A DNA stretch of 64,000 nt, taken from the NCBI GenBank assembly GCA_023212725.1, contig JALBYF010000006.1, positions 1 to 64,000 of the forward strand. The letters are read 5' to 3'. The DNA is from Tranzscheliella williamsii (lineage: Eukaryota; Basidiomycota; Ustilaginomycetes; Ustilaginales; Ustilaginaceae). Both the position numbers and the translations under genes were made by a program. Numbering within the stretch: position 1 is the stretch's first letter; each line of letters starts with the position of its first letter. Below are positions 50,507 through 60,877 of this stretch, piece after piece. The notes below the pieces were generated by a model, which saw only the letters and a list, made by a program, of their open reading frames with translations, was not told the origin of the DNA and ran no database searches.

Positions 50507-51646
50507 TCAGAGATGGCCACGGCCTTCCTCTTCGAGTGCCTGTCGCACAGCTTCAATTATCTTGGAGTGGAGCTCTTTTCGGCTGGCAACCACACCCTTG
50601 TTCTCTCGCAACGTCCTGCCGACACCAAAGTTAAGCGGCTTGCCCCGGATATCGGAAACGCGTCCGCCTGCTTCTTCGACCAGCAGCGAACCGGCGGCAT
50701 GGTCCCAGATCTTTTCCTGGTAGCTGCCATCGCCGACGGGCAATCGTAGGTAGACATCGCCGTCTCCCCGGGAAATGCTGGCATACTTGGCCTGGCTGTC
50801 CATCCTAACCGGCTGAGATCGGATGCCGAGAAGCTCGGCAATGCGTGCGTTGGTGCCCTGCGATGAGTGTCCTGCCTCTACCGACTCGCAGAAGGAAGCC
50901 TCGGAGAGGGAAGCAATCTCTCGCATCGAGATCCGTGTCTCCTTTCCGCCTTGGATCGGCCGCTGGAATGCACCTTGTCCCCGAACAGCAATGAATAGCG
51001 TACCCAGATCGCTGCGCTTGTCACCCGCACCGAATTCGCCTTCCTTTGGCTTTGGTGAAGAAGCGTCGTGAGGTAGGTTGGGACATCCCATAACACCGAC
51101 CTGGACTACACCGTCCACCATGAAGCCCAAGCATACAGCATACTGTCCGCCTCGAAGGAAACCCTTGGTGCCGTCAATGGGATCCAAAGCCCAGCAGCGG
51201 CCCTGCGAGCCTCCTTCAGCATTGCCGCGGTCAATGGAACTCAGAAGCTCCTCTTCCGTAAGCTCCTTGTTCGCCCAGGCGTTTGCATCCTTGGCTCCAT
51301 CTTCGTGAGCCGCCTCTGTTACCGCAGGACAGTCATCGGCAGAGTTTTTGAGAGCTTCATTGGCCAATTGGAAGATCTGCGTTCGCAGCGCCTCGGACTC
51401 GGGCTTCCGCAGATCCTTTGCATCTTCCTCTCCTACGATGGGGTCTTGTGAGAAGTGGGAACCTAGGATCGTGTTGATGACAGCCTGTGCAGAATAGTCA
51501 CCAACAGTGACTGGAGATTTGTCCTTTTTCGTCACGGTGTCAGCAGTGACAAGGTTTCTAAAGACCTTATCGGTAAGGGAGCAAGCCCGCTCCACTGCTG
51601 AGATGGCTACAGACCGCTCAAGGGCGTACTGTGTTGATAAAGACAT
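50507..51646 (-). CDS. MET22: 3'(2'),5'-bisphosphate nucleotidase (Met22/Hal2)
   Basis: Converts 3'-phosphoadenosine 5'-phosphate (PAP) to AMP, which clears the by-product of sulfate assimilation; the yeast enzyme is sensitive to lithium and sodium. From the ATG at 51646 the product has 379 residues, near the usual length of about 357. Metal-binding motifs of the inositol-monophosphatase/FBPase fold are all present: VGEEDA (about 71-76), LDPIDGTKGF (about 154-163) and, late in the protein, IWDHAAGSLLVEEAGG. SPVTVGDYSAQ near residue 44 is also family-typical. A second in-frame ATG at 51727 adds 27 residues rich in Ser, Phe and Arg without acids, which could act as a mitochondrial presequence. 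No other ATG lies between the two. Confidence 0.93.
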   Translation of the reverse strand: MSLSTQYALERSVAISAVERACSLTDKVFRNLVTADTVTKKDKSPVTVGDYSAQAVINTILGSHFSQDPIVGEEDAKDLRKPESEALRTQIFQLANEALKNSADDCPAVTEAAHEDGAKDANAWANKELTEEELLSSIDRGNAEGGSQGRCWALDPIDGTKGFLRGGQYAVCLGFMVDGVVQVGVMGCPNLPHDASSPKPKEGEFGAGDKRSDLGTLFIAVRGQGAFQRPIQGGKETRISMREIASLSEASFCESVEAGHSSQGTNARIAELLGIRSQPVRMDSQAKYASISRGDGDVYLRLPVGDGSYQEKIWDHAAGSLLVEEAGGRVSDIRGKPLNFGVGRTLRENKGVVASRKELHSKIIEAVRQALEEEGRGHL

Positions 51647-51727
51647 GGCGCGGAGCGAAGGCGGGGTGACAGCGCAGAAGAGCGATCTTGAGCAGCGAAA
51701 ACTATGCGAGAAAGGCGTTACAAGCAT

Positions 51728-53343
51728 GCAAAACCTGCGGCTGAGCTTCGAATGATCGTAGTTCAGTCCGACTGTGGTGTCCAAGACTCCTGAGCTTGGG
51801 GTCAGGTTAGAGCCACGAAAGATTCGAGGCGGTTGTATGGAAGGTGGTGATGAGAAGAAGCGGTTTTGTCGGTGATGTAAGCGTGCAAGTGTCGCTAGAA
51901 TCGTGTATGAGCAGAAAATTCTCCACTTTCGCCATTATGAATTGTAGTAGACGAGAGAACGCAGCAGGTTTTGTAATCATGCAAGCCGATTTGAAAATCA
52001 GAGCACGGGCCTCTCACGCTGGTGCTGCTCGACATACCAATCACTCATCGCTCACGTCATATTAGTTGTCACCTGAGAAGCAGGTTGAGAGCATACTGGG
52101 AATGTTTCGGGCTCTGAAAGAGTAGACGAAGCAAGAGTTGTCGTTTTATCGGTAACACGTAGTGACGGCCTGGTCGCGGGGCCAAGGCGGAAGCTGAGCT
52201 TGCATGGTATGGGAAGACGCGAATATGCGCCATCGTGCATGTACGTTCGCTGGGAAGGCTTCGCGGATCACGTGAGCACTCAGACGGCACCTGTTGATGC
52301 ATGATGAGTTCGGGAGGTTTTGTGATGGGATCGGGAGGTTTTGACACAATACGGAAGTTAGAAAGCTCCGCAGAGTTGGATGGCATGGGGTCGCTGTCTA
52401 GCCATGGCCGTACGGACTCGATCACCCCGAACAGGATCTATGGACCGAGGCCGCGTCAGCGCCTGGTGCCGCAAACAGGTGTACTTTACTATGCGTCGAG
52501 TTAGCAGAGACGTGGCGTTGACCAGAAGAGTCATGCCAGGCATCAAAGATTGGTCGCTCAAGCGCGGGTGAAATATTTCGAGTCATTGCGATAAGCGGAT
52601 AGGACTAAAGACGCTTACGGGTGGGGTTGGACCGTCACAGTAATATTGTGGCTGTATCAGATAAGTTCAGCTTCCGTAGGAAAGAATAGCCTACTGGTCG
52701 TGTCGAGTCACACAACGGAAACCCCCGCTCCGAACGGCACACGGTGCTCTCGCCTCGCAATCGGAACGGCCGCGCGTACTTGTACCGCCAGAAAACTAAC
52801 TTGAAATGTGCCTGGCCTTTGCCTTTGCCTTCGCGTTTATCGGTCAGCCTGACTTGAACCTAGCGTGGCGCGATTTGACAGATTTCGGGCTTGACGGAGA
52901 CAAATGTCCGAATCTGACAAAAACGACGCAAAAGCGATGTTAAGGGTGCAAGCTCGCAAGGAACACCGCGGAAGCGACGTGGAAGCTCTCGAAATACCGT
53001 GTAACAAAACAAACGCTTCCCCCTTTGTTGTCGGGCCAGAGTGCGAGGCGTAAATCGCACTGCACTGCCTTCTTTGTGCGCATGAACCTTGCACTTGCCG
53101 AGAAATGCAAGGTATGAGCAGCAGGAGAAGAGCACGAGCACGTGCACGAAGCAAGCTTGCTTGGGTTGCGAGTCATCCTCCATTCATGTAATCTCGTTCG
53201 GCGCCGAATCCCGCGAAGTACCGTTGCTGCGTTGGCGCTAGTGCAAACCTCCTAAAAAGCAGTCTTGCTCTCCTCTCATCGCAGCATAGACGAGGTAGCA
53301 AACGCAAGAAGAGAGGAAAGTTGCAGGTGCCAACTACTCGACT
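51728..53343. other. Region between divergent MET22 and zinc-finger genes
   Basis: About 1.6 kb without a recognised gene. The motif TCGGGAGGTTTTG occurs twice near 52309-52341. Confidence 0.45.
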
Positions 53344-53477
53344 CCGATGTGATCCAGCACGATCAAAGCGTTTGCAGAGCCAGAGAGGAGCCAGCGAGAA
53401 AGGGCCATCGCTGAGCCGAGTGGAGATAGCTCCGTGTTCAAGTCGGCGTCCACGGAGTTGGGAGAAAAGCTTGAGTC

Positions 53478-53597
53478 ATGTTTGGAGATTCGAGTCGCAA
53501 ATGAGCCCATTCTAGACGATTACAGTCGCGTCAGGTTTGCGTTGGTGCATACCCGAGACCCTAATTTCCGTGAATGGGACCCTTGCCTCCACCCTGA
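53478..53597 (+). promoter_or_regulatory. Cluster of three short uORFs before the zinc-finger gene
   Basis: ATGs at 53478 (8 codons), 53501 (4 codons, its ATG overlapping the TGA of the first) and 53574 (7 codons) open short frames, each with its own stop. After 53576 no ATG occurs until the main start at 54047 (470 nt). This order would allow re-initiation at the main frame, but the transcription start is unknown. Confidence 0.4.
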
Positions 53598-54046
53598 CTT
53601 GCGAGCAGAAAGTCGCGAGCCGTTGCCACCCAAACCTCCTTTGCAAGCGCTGCGAGATCATATACGCTACGAATCTGGCCAGTCAATACGCTTCTCTCCC
53701 CTTCACATCCTCGCTTTCTCGATCTCTTTCTTTACCAACCATCACCACATCACAACACATCTCCATCACCGACCAAAGTTCTTACAACAAGAAATCCCAC
53801 TTCTCACTCTTACAACCATCGTGCTTCGCTCGTCAAACGGATTCCACTCTGTCATCCGTTTCGTCCAAATTGACAGCGATACCGATTTCCAGCTCATTCG
53901 ACGATTTTCACCCCAGTGAAGAAACACTTCACTTAGAACCGCTTCGATCTTCTCTACTTACGAGCAACTCCAGCCCCTTCAGCATTACCATCGAAGCGCC
54001 TTATATCTTGTCATCTTCCGACTTTCGCCTCCTTGACTCTTTATCC

Positions 54047-55324
54047 ATGTCTAGTCACACCGCTACCCACCTCGCCACCAACTCGCTTCTGGCGCCCGAG
54101 TTGACCGAAGCTCTTCAGCGCACTTCGATCTCTGTTCATTCAAACGAGCGTATCGACGAGCTTCAGAAATTCCTTCTGGGAAGTGACTGGTCCACATTGT
54201 CCTCCCTTGTCCCAGCTGTGACGGTCAGCAAGGGTGTTGAACAGGCAGACCTAGCCTGGCCCACCGATATGACCGATGCGCCCCTCTTCCCGATGTCGAA
54301 TGTCTCCAACAAGTCGTCCTCCTTCAGTCCTTCGCACCGATCGCCTTTTGAAGGTTGCTGCAGCGACTCGGCAGGATCTCCCGACTCTTCCCGAGACTTC
54401 CTCACTTCGCCCTCTCTCTTTGACGACCTCGACTTTGATTTCGAAGCTGACGGACTGGCCAATGCCATTTCACTCTTCCCCGATCAGTCTGTCGAGTCTG
54501 AAGCGATGCATTCCGGCTCTCGACAGGTTCCGGTTGAAGGTTTCTCTGATTTCACCATGGATGACGGCATCCTTGACTACGACAATGTCAGCGCCAAAGT
54601 AGAGGAGTTCGATTCGCAGCAGTCGGAAGACTTTATGTCTGCCAGTCAAACGACTGTCACAGCTAGTCAGTCCAACACCGGAGAGCTCCACTCCGCTCCT
54701 TTTTCTACGCTGGAAGCCGCTTTCGCCAGTGCCAAGGAAGAGGCCGACGCTGAGGACCATTTGCCCCAGCAGGAAGAGCGCGCACTTACGGATCTCAAGC
54801 CGTACTATCGCGAGGCGGACAACACGCCGTCGGAGGCGAGTACCCTTGCCCATGCGTTCGGCCGCGATGACCTGGTGGAAGGTGACTATCGACATGGCGA
54901 CCTCCCTATTAAGGAGGAGTTGGGCAGCGAGGATGCTCGTTCCGAGGTCGGTCCGATTCGGTCGTCTACTTCGATCCGGGAGCGACGTGCTTCCCCCGTC
55001 AAAACTGGGATTCACTCTCAATCGCGCCTCTCGTCTTCGTCCAGCCCCGCTCCCATGTTTGACCCGCTCAGCATGACAAAGAAGTGGCAGTGCACTGAAT
55101 GCGGCAAACTTTTCGACCGCGCTTACAATCTCAAGACGCACACCTACACCCACGAAAATCCAGACACGCGGGCCAAGCCCTTTGCCTGCCCTGCAACCGA
55201 TTGCCAGAAGCCGTTCGCCCGGAAGCATGACATGCAGCGGCACTTTGAGAATGTCCATCGTGGCGAGTCCCGCAAAATCAAAGGGGGCGTTTTGAAGAAG
55301 CCGCGAGCTGGTGATTTGGGTTGA
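54047..55324 (+). CDS. C2H2 zinc-finger transcription factor
   Basis: 425 residues from the ATG at 54047, single exon. The first 340 residues are acidic, Ser-rich and disordered, with an activation-like SLFDDLDFDFEADGL segment (about 124-138). Two C2H2 fingers lie at about 347-405: CTECGKLFDRAYNLKTHTYTH (C-x2-C-x12-H-x3-H), then a Pro/Lys linker, then a C-x4-C-x12-H-x4-H finger containing KPFARKHDMQRHFENVH. A basic GESRKIKGGVLKKPRAG tail ends the protein. The finger pair is like that of fungal Crz1/Msn2-type factors, but I cannot name an orthologue. The same frame stays open for 510 nt upstream of the ATG, so a missing upstream exon is possible. Confidence 0.82.
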   Translation: MSSHTATHLATNSLLAPELTEALQRTSISVHSNERIDELQKFLLGSDWSTLSSLVPAVTVSKGVEQADLAWPTDMTDAPLFPMSNVSNKSSSFSPSHRSPFEGCCSDSAGSPDSSRDFLTSPSLFDDLDFDFEADGLANAISLFPDQSVESEAMHSGSRQVPVEGFSDFTMDDGILDYDNVSAKVEEFDSQQSEDFMSASQTTVTASQSNTGELHSAPFSTLEAAFASAKEEADAEDHLPQQEERALTDLKPYYREADNTPSEASTLAHAFGRDDLVEGDYRHGDLPIKEELGSEDARSEVGPIRSSTSIRERRASPVKTGIHSQSRLSSSSSPAPMFDPLSMTKKWQCTECGKLFDRAYNLKTHTYTHENPDTRAKPFACPATDCQKPFARKHDMQRHFENVHRGESRKIKGGVLKKPRAGDLG

Positions 55325-56966
55325 AGCCCTGCGTCACCAGCGCAACACTTATATTGAATGATACTTACAAATCAGTAGGTATGCCCTCCCCCCCATAGCG
55401 AGAGCAGTCCACTGCGCGAGCTACGGTTCGAGACCATCCCCTCGAGCATCCCAGACTGATAATTTCTACTTTCCCCTATCCATAGCCACTCCCTCATAGC
55501 TACAAAGCAGTAGTGCAAGTCTTAGGACTGGCCACCGCTTTACAGAATCAAGATGCCTGTCGGCACTGGATCAACCAACATTAATGCCACTTGAGCTTAT
55601 GTTTTTCCAGCCCGATGGCTGCCACCTCACACGGGGCAAGCAGTGCTGCGTTACGCAGAGCTACACTTGCGAACTGGCCGAATTGGCTGGCTAACCCCTG
55701 CTTCACAGGCCACACAAGCACTGCTCCCCCGTTTCTCCTCGACGCCAAGCGCCCTCGAAGTCCAAGCCAATCGTTCCGGGTCAGGTTCACACGCAGCGCA
55801 GCATTCTCGAGAGAACATTTGTTCTGCCTGCTGCTGCACGACCCGAAGCTTCAAGATTCTTGGAAACACTTCCGCCTTGGCGAAGACGTTGATTGTTATC
55901 GACGGCTCTAGCCAGAGCCGTTCTTCATTGGTCGCCAGCAGCTACATCTCACTTCCTCTCCAGCCTCACCGCGATGCGCCGTCGTACTCGGTCCCTTGGA
56001 CCCAGATGGTAAACGCTTCACTCGGCTGAGCCTGACGATCGGATCGGGGCGTCTCTCCTGGCGCCACTATTCCGTTTCCTTCACCTCTTTATCATGTTCC
56101 ATCCCTATCCATCTCCTTAGCTTCCCTTCCGTCCCATCGTTGCGATAGCGGCAAGTCTTACTTTCGCGGGTTTACTACTGTCGATCGCGTTCTCGAACTC
56201 TTCTAGTCTCCTCTTCCCTCGTCTCTGTTGCGCCCTACAATAGTATCCTTGACCTTTCTACAAAAAAATGACACATTGTTTCAGCTCGCTGTTCCTATCC
56301 TACGCAATGCGTGGGTCTGACACTTATGTTCACATGTGCTGCGGGTGCCACTTTCGTCTGATAACGTGGCTCTCAACGCGTGCTCTAGCGGTTAGCATTC
56401 CCAGGTGGTGGCTACATCGGGGCGACTGCAGAAGAGGAATGTTACCGGGCGCTTTGCTTATCGGGAGATCGGGATGCTGCTTGGGATAATTGAATCTAGC
56501 CAAACGTCATAGGCCCGCGACGATCCGCCCACCGAGCAGAGAACCGAAGTCAGCCAGAAAAAATTCCGCTGCTGACTGGCTGCAGTGACGCCAGAGCGGT
56601 TACAAAGCCGAGGCTGCTGCCTGGATAGCGACGCTTCCTTCGTCCGACGCTTCTAATCCTCACCGCCTCCGTCGTCACAGCCTGCGTCCTTGTGCGGGAT
56701 CAACGCTGACAATCAACGCGGACCGGACTACACGATCGGCACGGCAGCGAGGACAGATTTGGCGGCCCGATATCGCTTATCTGCTCTTACCGCCGGCCTC
56801 GGCGAAGCAACATAGCCAGTGATACCAGGGATACCACTCGTTACCGGGGAGCGGAGAGACTGGTCGGGCTTCTGTCTGTTTTGTGGCTTCGCCTTCCGCG
56901 CCATCAGCCAGCTTAACGCTGTACGAAATACACCGCGCTAGCCTCGAGCAGAGCCGATCCGACAGC
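55325..56966. other. Intergenic region upstream of the carrier gene
   Basis: 1.6 kb, no coding frame or RNA gene recognised. A pyrimidine-rich stretch occurs at about 56040-56260. GGTTCGAGACC at about 55427 looks like a tRNA B box but lacks the matching stems. Confidence 0.45.
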
Positions 56967-57992
56967 ATGTCGCACACGTCTTCCTCTCCGTTGTCGACAG
57001 GTTATGCTAGCCGGACGGACCATGCGCCACTCGCTTCGCCATCGTCGCAAGGCGGTTCTTCCAGCACGGCGGTTGTGACGAGGCCGAGGCCAAAGTCGTA
57101 TCCCTTCTGGCTGGGCGGCAGTGCAGCCTCAATAGCGGCCTTCTTCACCCATCCGCTCGACCTGACGAAAACACGGATGCAGACAGCGTCGGCGCGCCAG
57201 AACATGTTCGCCTTGCTGGTCAAGACGTTCAAGAACGAAGGCGTGCGGGGGTTATACGTCGGCATGAGCGCGTCGCTGCTGCGGCAGATGACGTACAGCG
57301 TGACGCGGTTCGGGGCGTATGACAAGCTGAAGGAGATGACGCTGAAGAGCAACGCGGATGGGAAGCCGTTGGGCGCGCTACAGATGGTGATGTGTGCGTC
57401 GCTGGCGGGTGCGGCGGGCGGGTTGGCGGGCAATCCGGCGGACATTGTGCTGGTGCGCATGACGAGCGACGTCAACAAGAAGCCGGCCGAGCGCTACGGC
57501 TATCCGAACGCCATCAGCGGGCTGGTGCGCATGACGCGCAGCGAGGGCGTCAGCTCGCTGTTCCGCGGGCTGGGCCCAAACACAGTCCGCGCCGTCCTGA
57601 TGAATGCCTCTCAGCTGGCCACGTACGACACGTTCAAGTCGCTCCTCCTCGCCTCGGGCTACTTCTCCGAAGGCACCGGCCTCCACTTCTCGGCCAGCTT
57701 CATGGCCGGCACCGTCGCCACCACAGTCTGCAGCCCCGCCGACGTCATCAAGAGCCGCGTGATGAACGCCCACGGCACCGGCGAAGGCATCCTCACCACC
57801 CTCCGCAAGGACCTTGCCAAGGAAGGTGTCGGCTTCCTCTTCCGCGGCTGGACCCCCGCCTGGATGCGCCTCAGCCCCAACACCATCATCGTCTTTGTCG
57901 TCCTCGAGAAGCTCCGCACCCTGGTTGACTATACCAGAGCGCCAGCGCCGCGCACCTCCGCCCCCGATCAAGCTGTTCAGCTCAGATCGTGA
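56967..57992 (+). CDS. DIC1: Mitochondrial dicarboxylate carrier (SLC25, Dic1-like)
   Basis: Inner-membrane solute carrier of 341 residues from the ATG at 56967. Three tandem repeats each carry the carrier signature: HPLDLTKTRMQ (62-72), NPADIVLVRM (156-165) and SPADVIKSRVMN (256-267). The second (NPADIVLVRMTSD) and third are like those of Dic1 and oxoglutarate carriers, which exchange malate, succinate or phosphate. The first 45 residues are Ser-rich and probably disordered. The gene is intron-free, and GC and third-position GC rise in its 3' half. An in-frame GTG at 56883 would extend the protein, but ATG is preferred. Confidence 0.9.
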   Translation: MSHTSSSPLSTGYASRTDHAPLASPSSQGGSSSTAVVTRPRPKSYPFWLGGSAASIAAFFTHPLDLTKTRMQTASARQNMFALLVKTFKNEGVRGLYVGMSASLLRQMTYSVTRFGAYDKLKEMTLKSNADGKPLGALQMVMCASLAGAAGGLAGNPADIVLVRMTSDVNKKPAERYGYPNAISGLVRMTRSEGVSSLFRGLGPNTVRAVLMNASQLATYDTFKSLLLASGYFSEGTGLHFSASFMAGTVATTVCSPADVIKSRVMNAHGTGEGILTTLRKDLAKEGVGFLFRGWTPAWMRLSPNTIIVFVVLEKLRTLVDYTRAPAPRTSAPDQAVQLRS

Positions 57993-58423
57993 TTATATCT
58001 AGACAAGCCTCCCAGCGTCTTGGAACCTCGGCATCCTTTGCCGCTAGAAAGGGCAGTAATCTTCACCACACTGCCGCGCATTCCCCTCCTGCAGATAGAA
58101 ACATTCGCCCGTCTGTTATCGCCAATGTGTACTACTTTATGCAACCGCCGTGTATTCGCAGCTGGACACTTAGCTCTGTGCTGCCTTGTGTGACAAGTCG
58201 CCGCCCATGTCTGCGTGGAAGACGGCAGTGCCGGTCCATTCAACATTATGCCAGTGTGAGTGACAAATCTGGCAGGGCCTGAGTGGACATTGAAAGCGAA
58301 AGAAATTCTTGGCTTGAAAATGTCGAATCACGGAACTCGGGCAGAGCAGGCGTCAAAGAAGGTGACGAAAATGGGCCGGGATCTTGTCACGCCACCACCA
58401 CGACCGGGCCACTGAAACTCAAG

Positions 58424-58734
58424 ATGTCTTCCAGCCAGGGATCCTACTTGTACGTACGCAGGAGCAGAGGGTGGGAGTGGTGATGCGGGGGACGTGTTGC
58501 TGACAGGCGCGGCTTGGGTTGGAGCAACGCAGGTCTGCGCAGAAGGGGTTCCTCTCGCCGTCGGGGGCGCGCCAGCCGGCCAAGCAGAACGCACTGCTGC
58601 GCTTCCTGCACACCGAGATCCTCGCGCCCGAGAAGCGCGCCGGCAACCTCTCCCTCGCCTGGGGCCTCTCGGTCTTCACCATCGGCATCATCGCCGCCCG
58701 CAAATTCGGCGACCTCATCACCCCCGTCTTCTAG
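58424..58734 (+). CDS. 75-residue tail-anchored protein, TOM6-like
   Basis: Two exons, 58424-58449 (26 nt) and 58533-58734, joined across an 83-bp intron (GTACGT donor, CGCAG acceptor, branch CTGAC). The product starts MSSSQGSYLSAQKGF, has NALLRFLHTEILAPEKRAGN, then one hydrophobic helix LAWGLSVFTIGIIAA and ends GDLITPVF. Short length, one C-terminal helix and an xLxxP-type end are those of small mitochondrial outer-membrane proteins such as Tom6; this name is an inference from shape and weak similarity. A second splice choice (donor GTACGC at 58454, acceptor GCGCAG) would also keep the frame and change only a few residues. Confidence 0.65.
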
Positions 58735-59044
58735 CCCCTTTCCATTCTCGCGCTGTACACAACCCATCCCCCCGTATCCAGCGCTTGCCTCCCCCTGCCC
58801 TCCCTGCGCCGCTACACTACGTCAGTGCGCCGTCTTCGGACGCCTCACGCGTGGAATGCACTGCCCTGGTCTCGCACTCTGCAGCGTCAACAACTTCCGC
58901 TGTTACTATGAGATTGCAAGAGGCCGGTGGGTAGCGACCAAGTTCTCAAGTAAGGGATGCGGATGATACAGGCAAAGGAAGAAAGGGGGTGCAGCTTTAT
59001 ACAGAAAGGAGAGATGCGACAGAGGAACGGTGAAAGGGCATTCC

Positions 59045-60241
59045 CTACTTGGCGGCGTTCTTGTTCTTTTTCTTGCCGCTGCCCTGCTGGCCGCCGGTGG
59101 ATGCGGTTGTGCTGGTGGGCAGCTGGTTGTCTTTCTTGAGCTGGTCGTAGAGCGAGGTGCCCTTGTCCTCCGAGATTGGCTCGCTGACGCGCTGAGTGAG
59201 GACGTCGATCTCTTTGGCCTGCGGATGGGCGCCGACTTCCGCCGAGCCTACGACGACCTTGGCGTGCCTGGGCTCTGCGGGGTCCTGGCTGGCCTTGTCG
59301 GCGCCGTTGTCCTGCGTGCGCAGCGAGCCCGAGATCTTCTGCTTGGGCGAGTCCGATTCCTTGTGCGCATCGTCGTCGCCTTGTTGCCGGGGGGGCGTTT
59401 GTACCGCGGACTCAGTCTTGGCGGCGCCGGGCGTGGGGCCTCCCGGCCGCGCCGCTTCGACAAAGATCGTCGGCCGCGGCAGCTGCAGGCTCTCGGGCAG
59501 AACCACATTGGCAACAGCCGTCCCCATCTGCGCGAGCCGCTCGACGACCGTCAGCGGCCCGTGCGCAAGGCTGGAGCTGAGATGGACACTGTGCCGGCGC
59601 GCCTCTTCGGCCAGCTTCACGCCCGTTTCAAAGCCGTGCTTGACACTAGCCGGCAGGTTGGGCTCGACGCGCGCAGTGTAAGCACTCTGGATCGGCGCGT
59701 GGTATCGATGCTCAATCGAACCGAGCCGTGCGTGGACAAAGAAGGCCAGGTTGGCAAACCAGAGGAGCACAACGGTAGCCAACGGGACCAACAGGTAGCG
59801 GTACAGCTGGCCCACGATCGGGAGCGACTGAACCAGCTTCTCCAGCGGCCACTCATCCTGCCACTGGGTGCAGTAGAGCACCTTCTTGGAGCCGCTCTCG
59901 GCGTTAAAGGTGAGCGTAGCCTTGGTCGGAACGGCAAACTGGAAGACGGGGAAGACCAGCGGGCGCACTTGCCGCTCGGCCTTTACGACAGCCGTGGTAG
60001 CTTCCTGATTCCACTGAATGTCGTCATCTCGGATTTTGGCCTCCGACCCGACGTCCAGCAGATTGAACAGCCAGCTGGCATGCTTGATGTTGCTGGCGCC
60101 GTGGATCTCCAGCGCGCGGCCCTTGTAGGTGCATTCCGACGCAAAGTGCGAGTTGATGGTCGAGTTGAACACCACCGGGTCCCGCGACAGGAGATCGCGA
60201 ACGACCTGCTTGATCTCGCTGTTAGCTTTTGAAGCGTCCAT
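59045..60241 (-). CDS. NTF2-like-domain membrane protein
   Basis: 398 residues from the ATG at 60241, single exon. Residues 10-140 form an alpha+beta NTF2-like (SnoaL/SigF-type) domain: VVRDLLSRDPVVFNSTINSH, FASECTYKGRALEIHGA, KIRDDDIQWNQ, then FPVFQFAVPTKATLTF and CTQWQDEWPLEKLVQSLP. A single membrane helix follows (about 148-169, LLVPLATVVLLWFANLAFFV). The C-terminal 220 residues are polar and disordered, ending in a Lys-rich GKKKNKNAAK. Such fungal proteins are widespread but without a known reaction. The orientation in the membrane is not known. Confidence 0.75.
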   Translation of the reverse strand: MDASKANSEIKQVVRDLLSRDPVVFNSTINSHFASECTYKGRALEIHGASNIKHASWLFNLLDVGSEAKIRDDDIQWNQEATTAVVKAERQVRPLVFPVFQFAVPTKATLTFNAESGSKKVLYCTQWQDEWPLEKLVQSLPIVGQLYRYLLVPLATVVLLWFANLAFFVHARLGSIEHRYHAPIQSAYTARVEPNLPASVKHGFETGVKLAEEARRHSVHLSSSLAHGPLTVVERLAQMGTAVANVVLPESLQLPRPTIFVEAARPGGPTPGAAKTESAVQTPPRQQGDDDAHKESDSPKQKISGSLRTQDNGADKASQDPAEPRHAKVVVGSAEVGAHPQAKEIDVLTQRVSEPISEDKGTSLYDQLKKDNQLPTSTTASTGGQQGSGKKKNKNAAK

Positions 60242-60877
60242 GGTAACTGTTCTGTTGCGATAGACTGTCAACTGGAGGAGAAAGAAGGTAGACAAGATGC
60301 AAGATGTGGCACCGGCTTCTATACAGTTGCTCGCACCTTTGCGCCACCGCAGCAGTTGAACCAGATTGGAATAAAAGGGATTCACATTCAAGTCTACGAG
60401 CTGCAGCAGGATGATGACTGAAAGAAGCACGGCCTGCACGCCTTGCAGATGGCAAAAAGCGCAATAGCCAGGCCGAGCCTCAGCTGCGTCTGCTCCTCGA
60501 ATGCAAGCGTATGCGGTCATCGGCGGTTCCGTCGCAGGCGGGCTGCTGCTTCAAGCTTGTTTTCGGCTGTTCCGTCGCTCGGACCCTCGACAGCATTACA
60601 GTTTGTGATTTCGTGGCTGGAGTGCAATGACGCTCGAACTGTGAATGTTGTATTGCCTGGCGCTGTTCCCTACATCCTCAGATGCGTCGTTGCGTAACTG
60701 CCACCTCGCGGCACTACACGCGTCTCTACTGTCCAGCCCTCATTTCCTACATCTCAAGACCAACACTGGCTCCACATTTTGACATCACAAAGACACATAC
60801 GCCAGCAGACAAGTCACAGTCACAAGTGCGCGTCGAGGGCGGCAGGCGGCGCTTTATGTCAGGTGCGTTGCCGCAAG
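60242..60877. other. Region between the two minus-strand genes
   Basis: 636 bp holding the promoter of the NTF2-like gene and the 3' end of the Vps gene. No gene seen. Confidence 0.5.

Noticed and set aside
55420..55450. GGTTCGAGACC as a tRNA B box
   Set aside because: The flanking bases do not form the T stem and no A box or acceptor stem fits.
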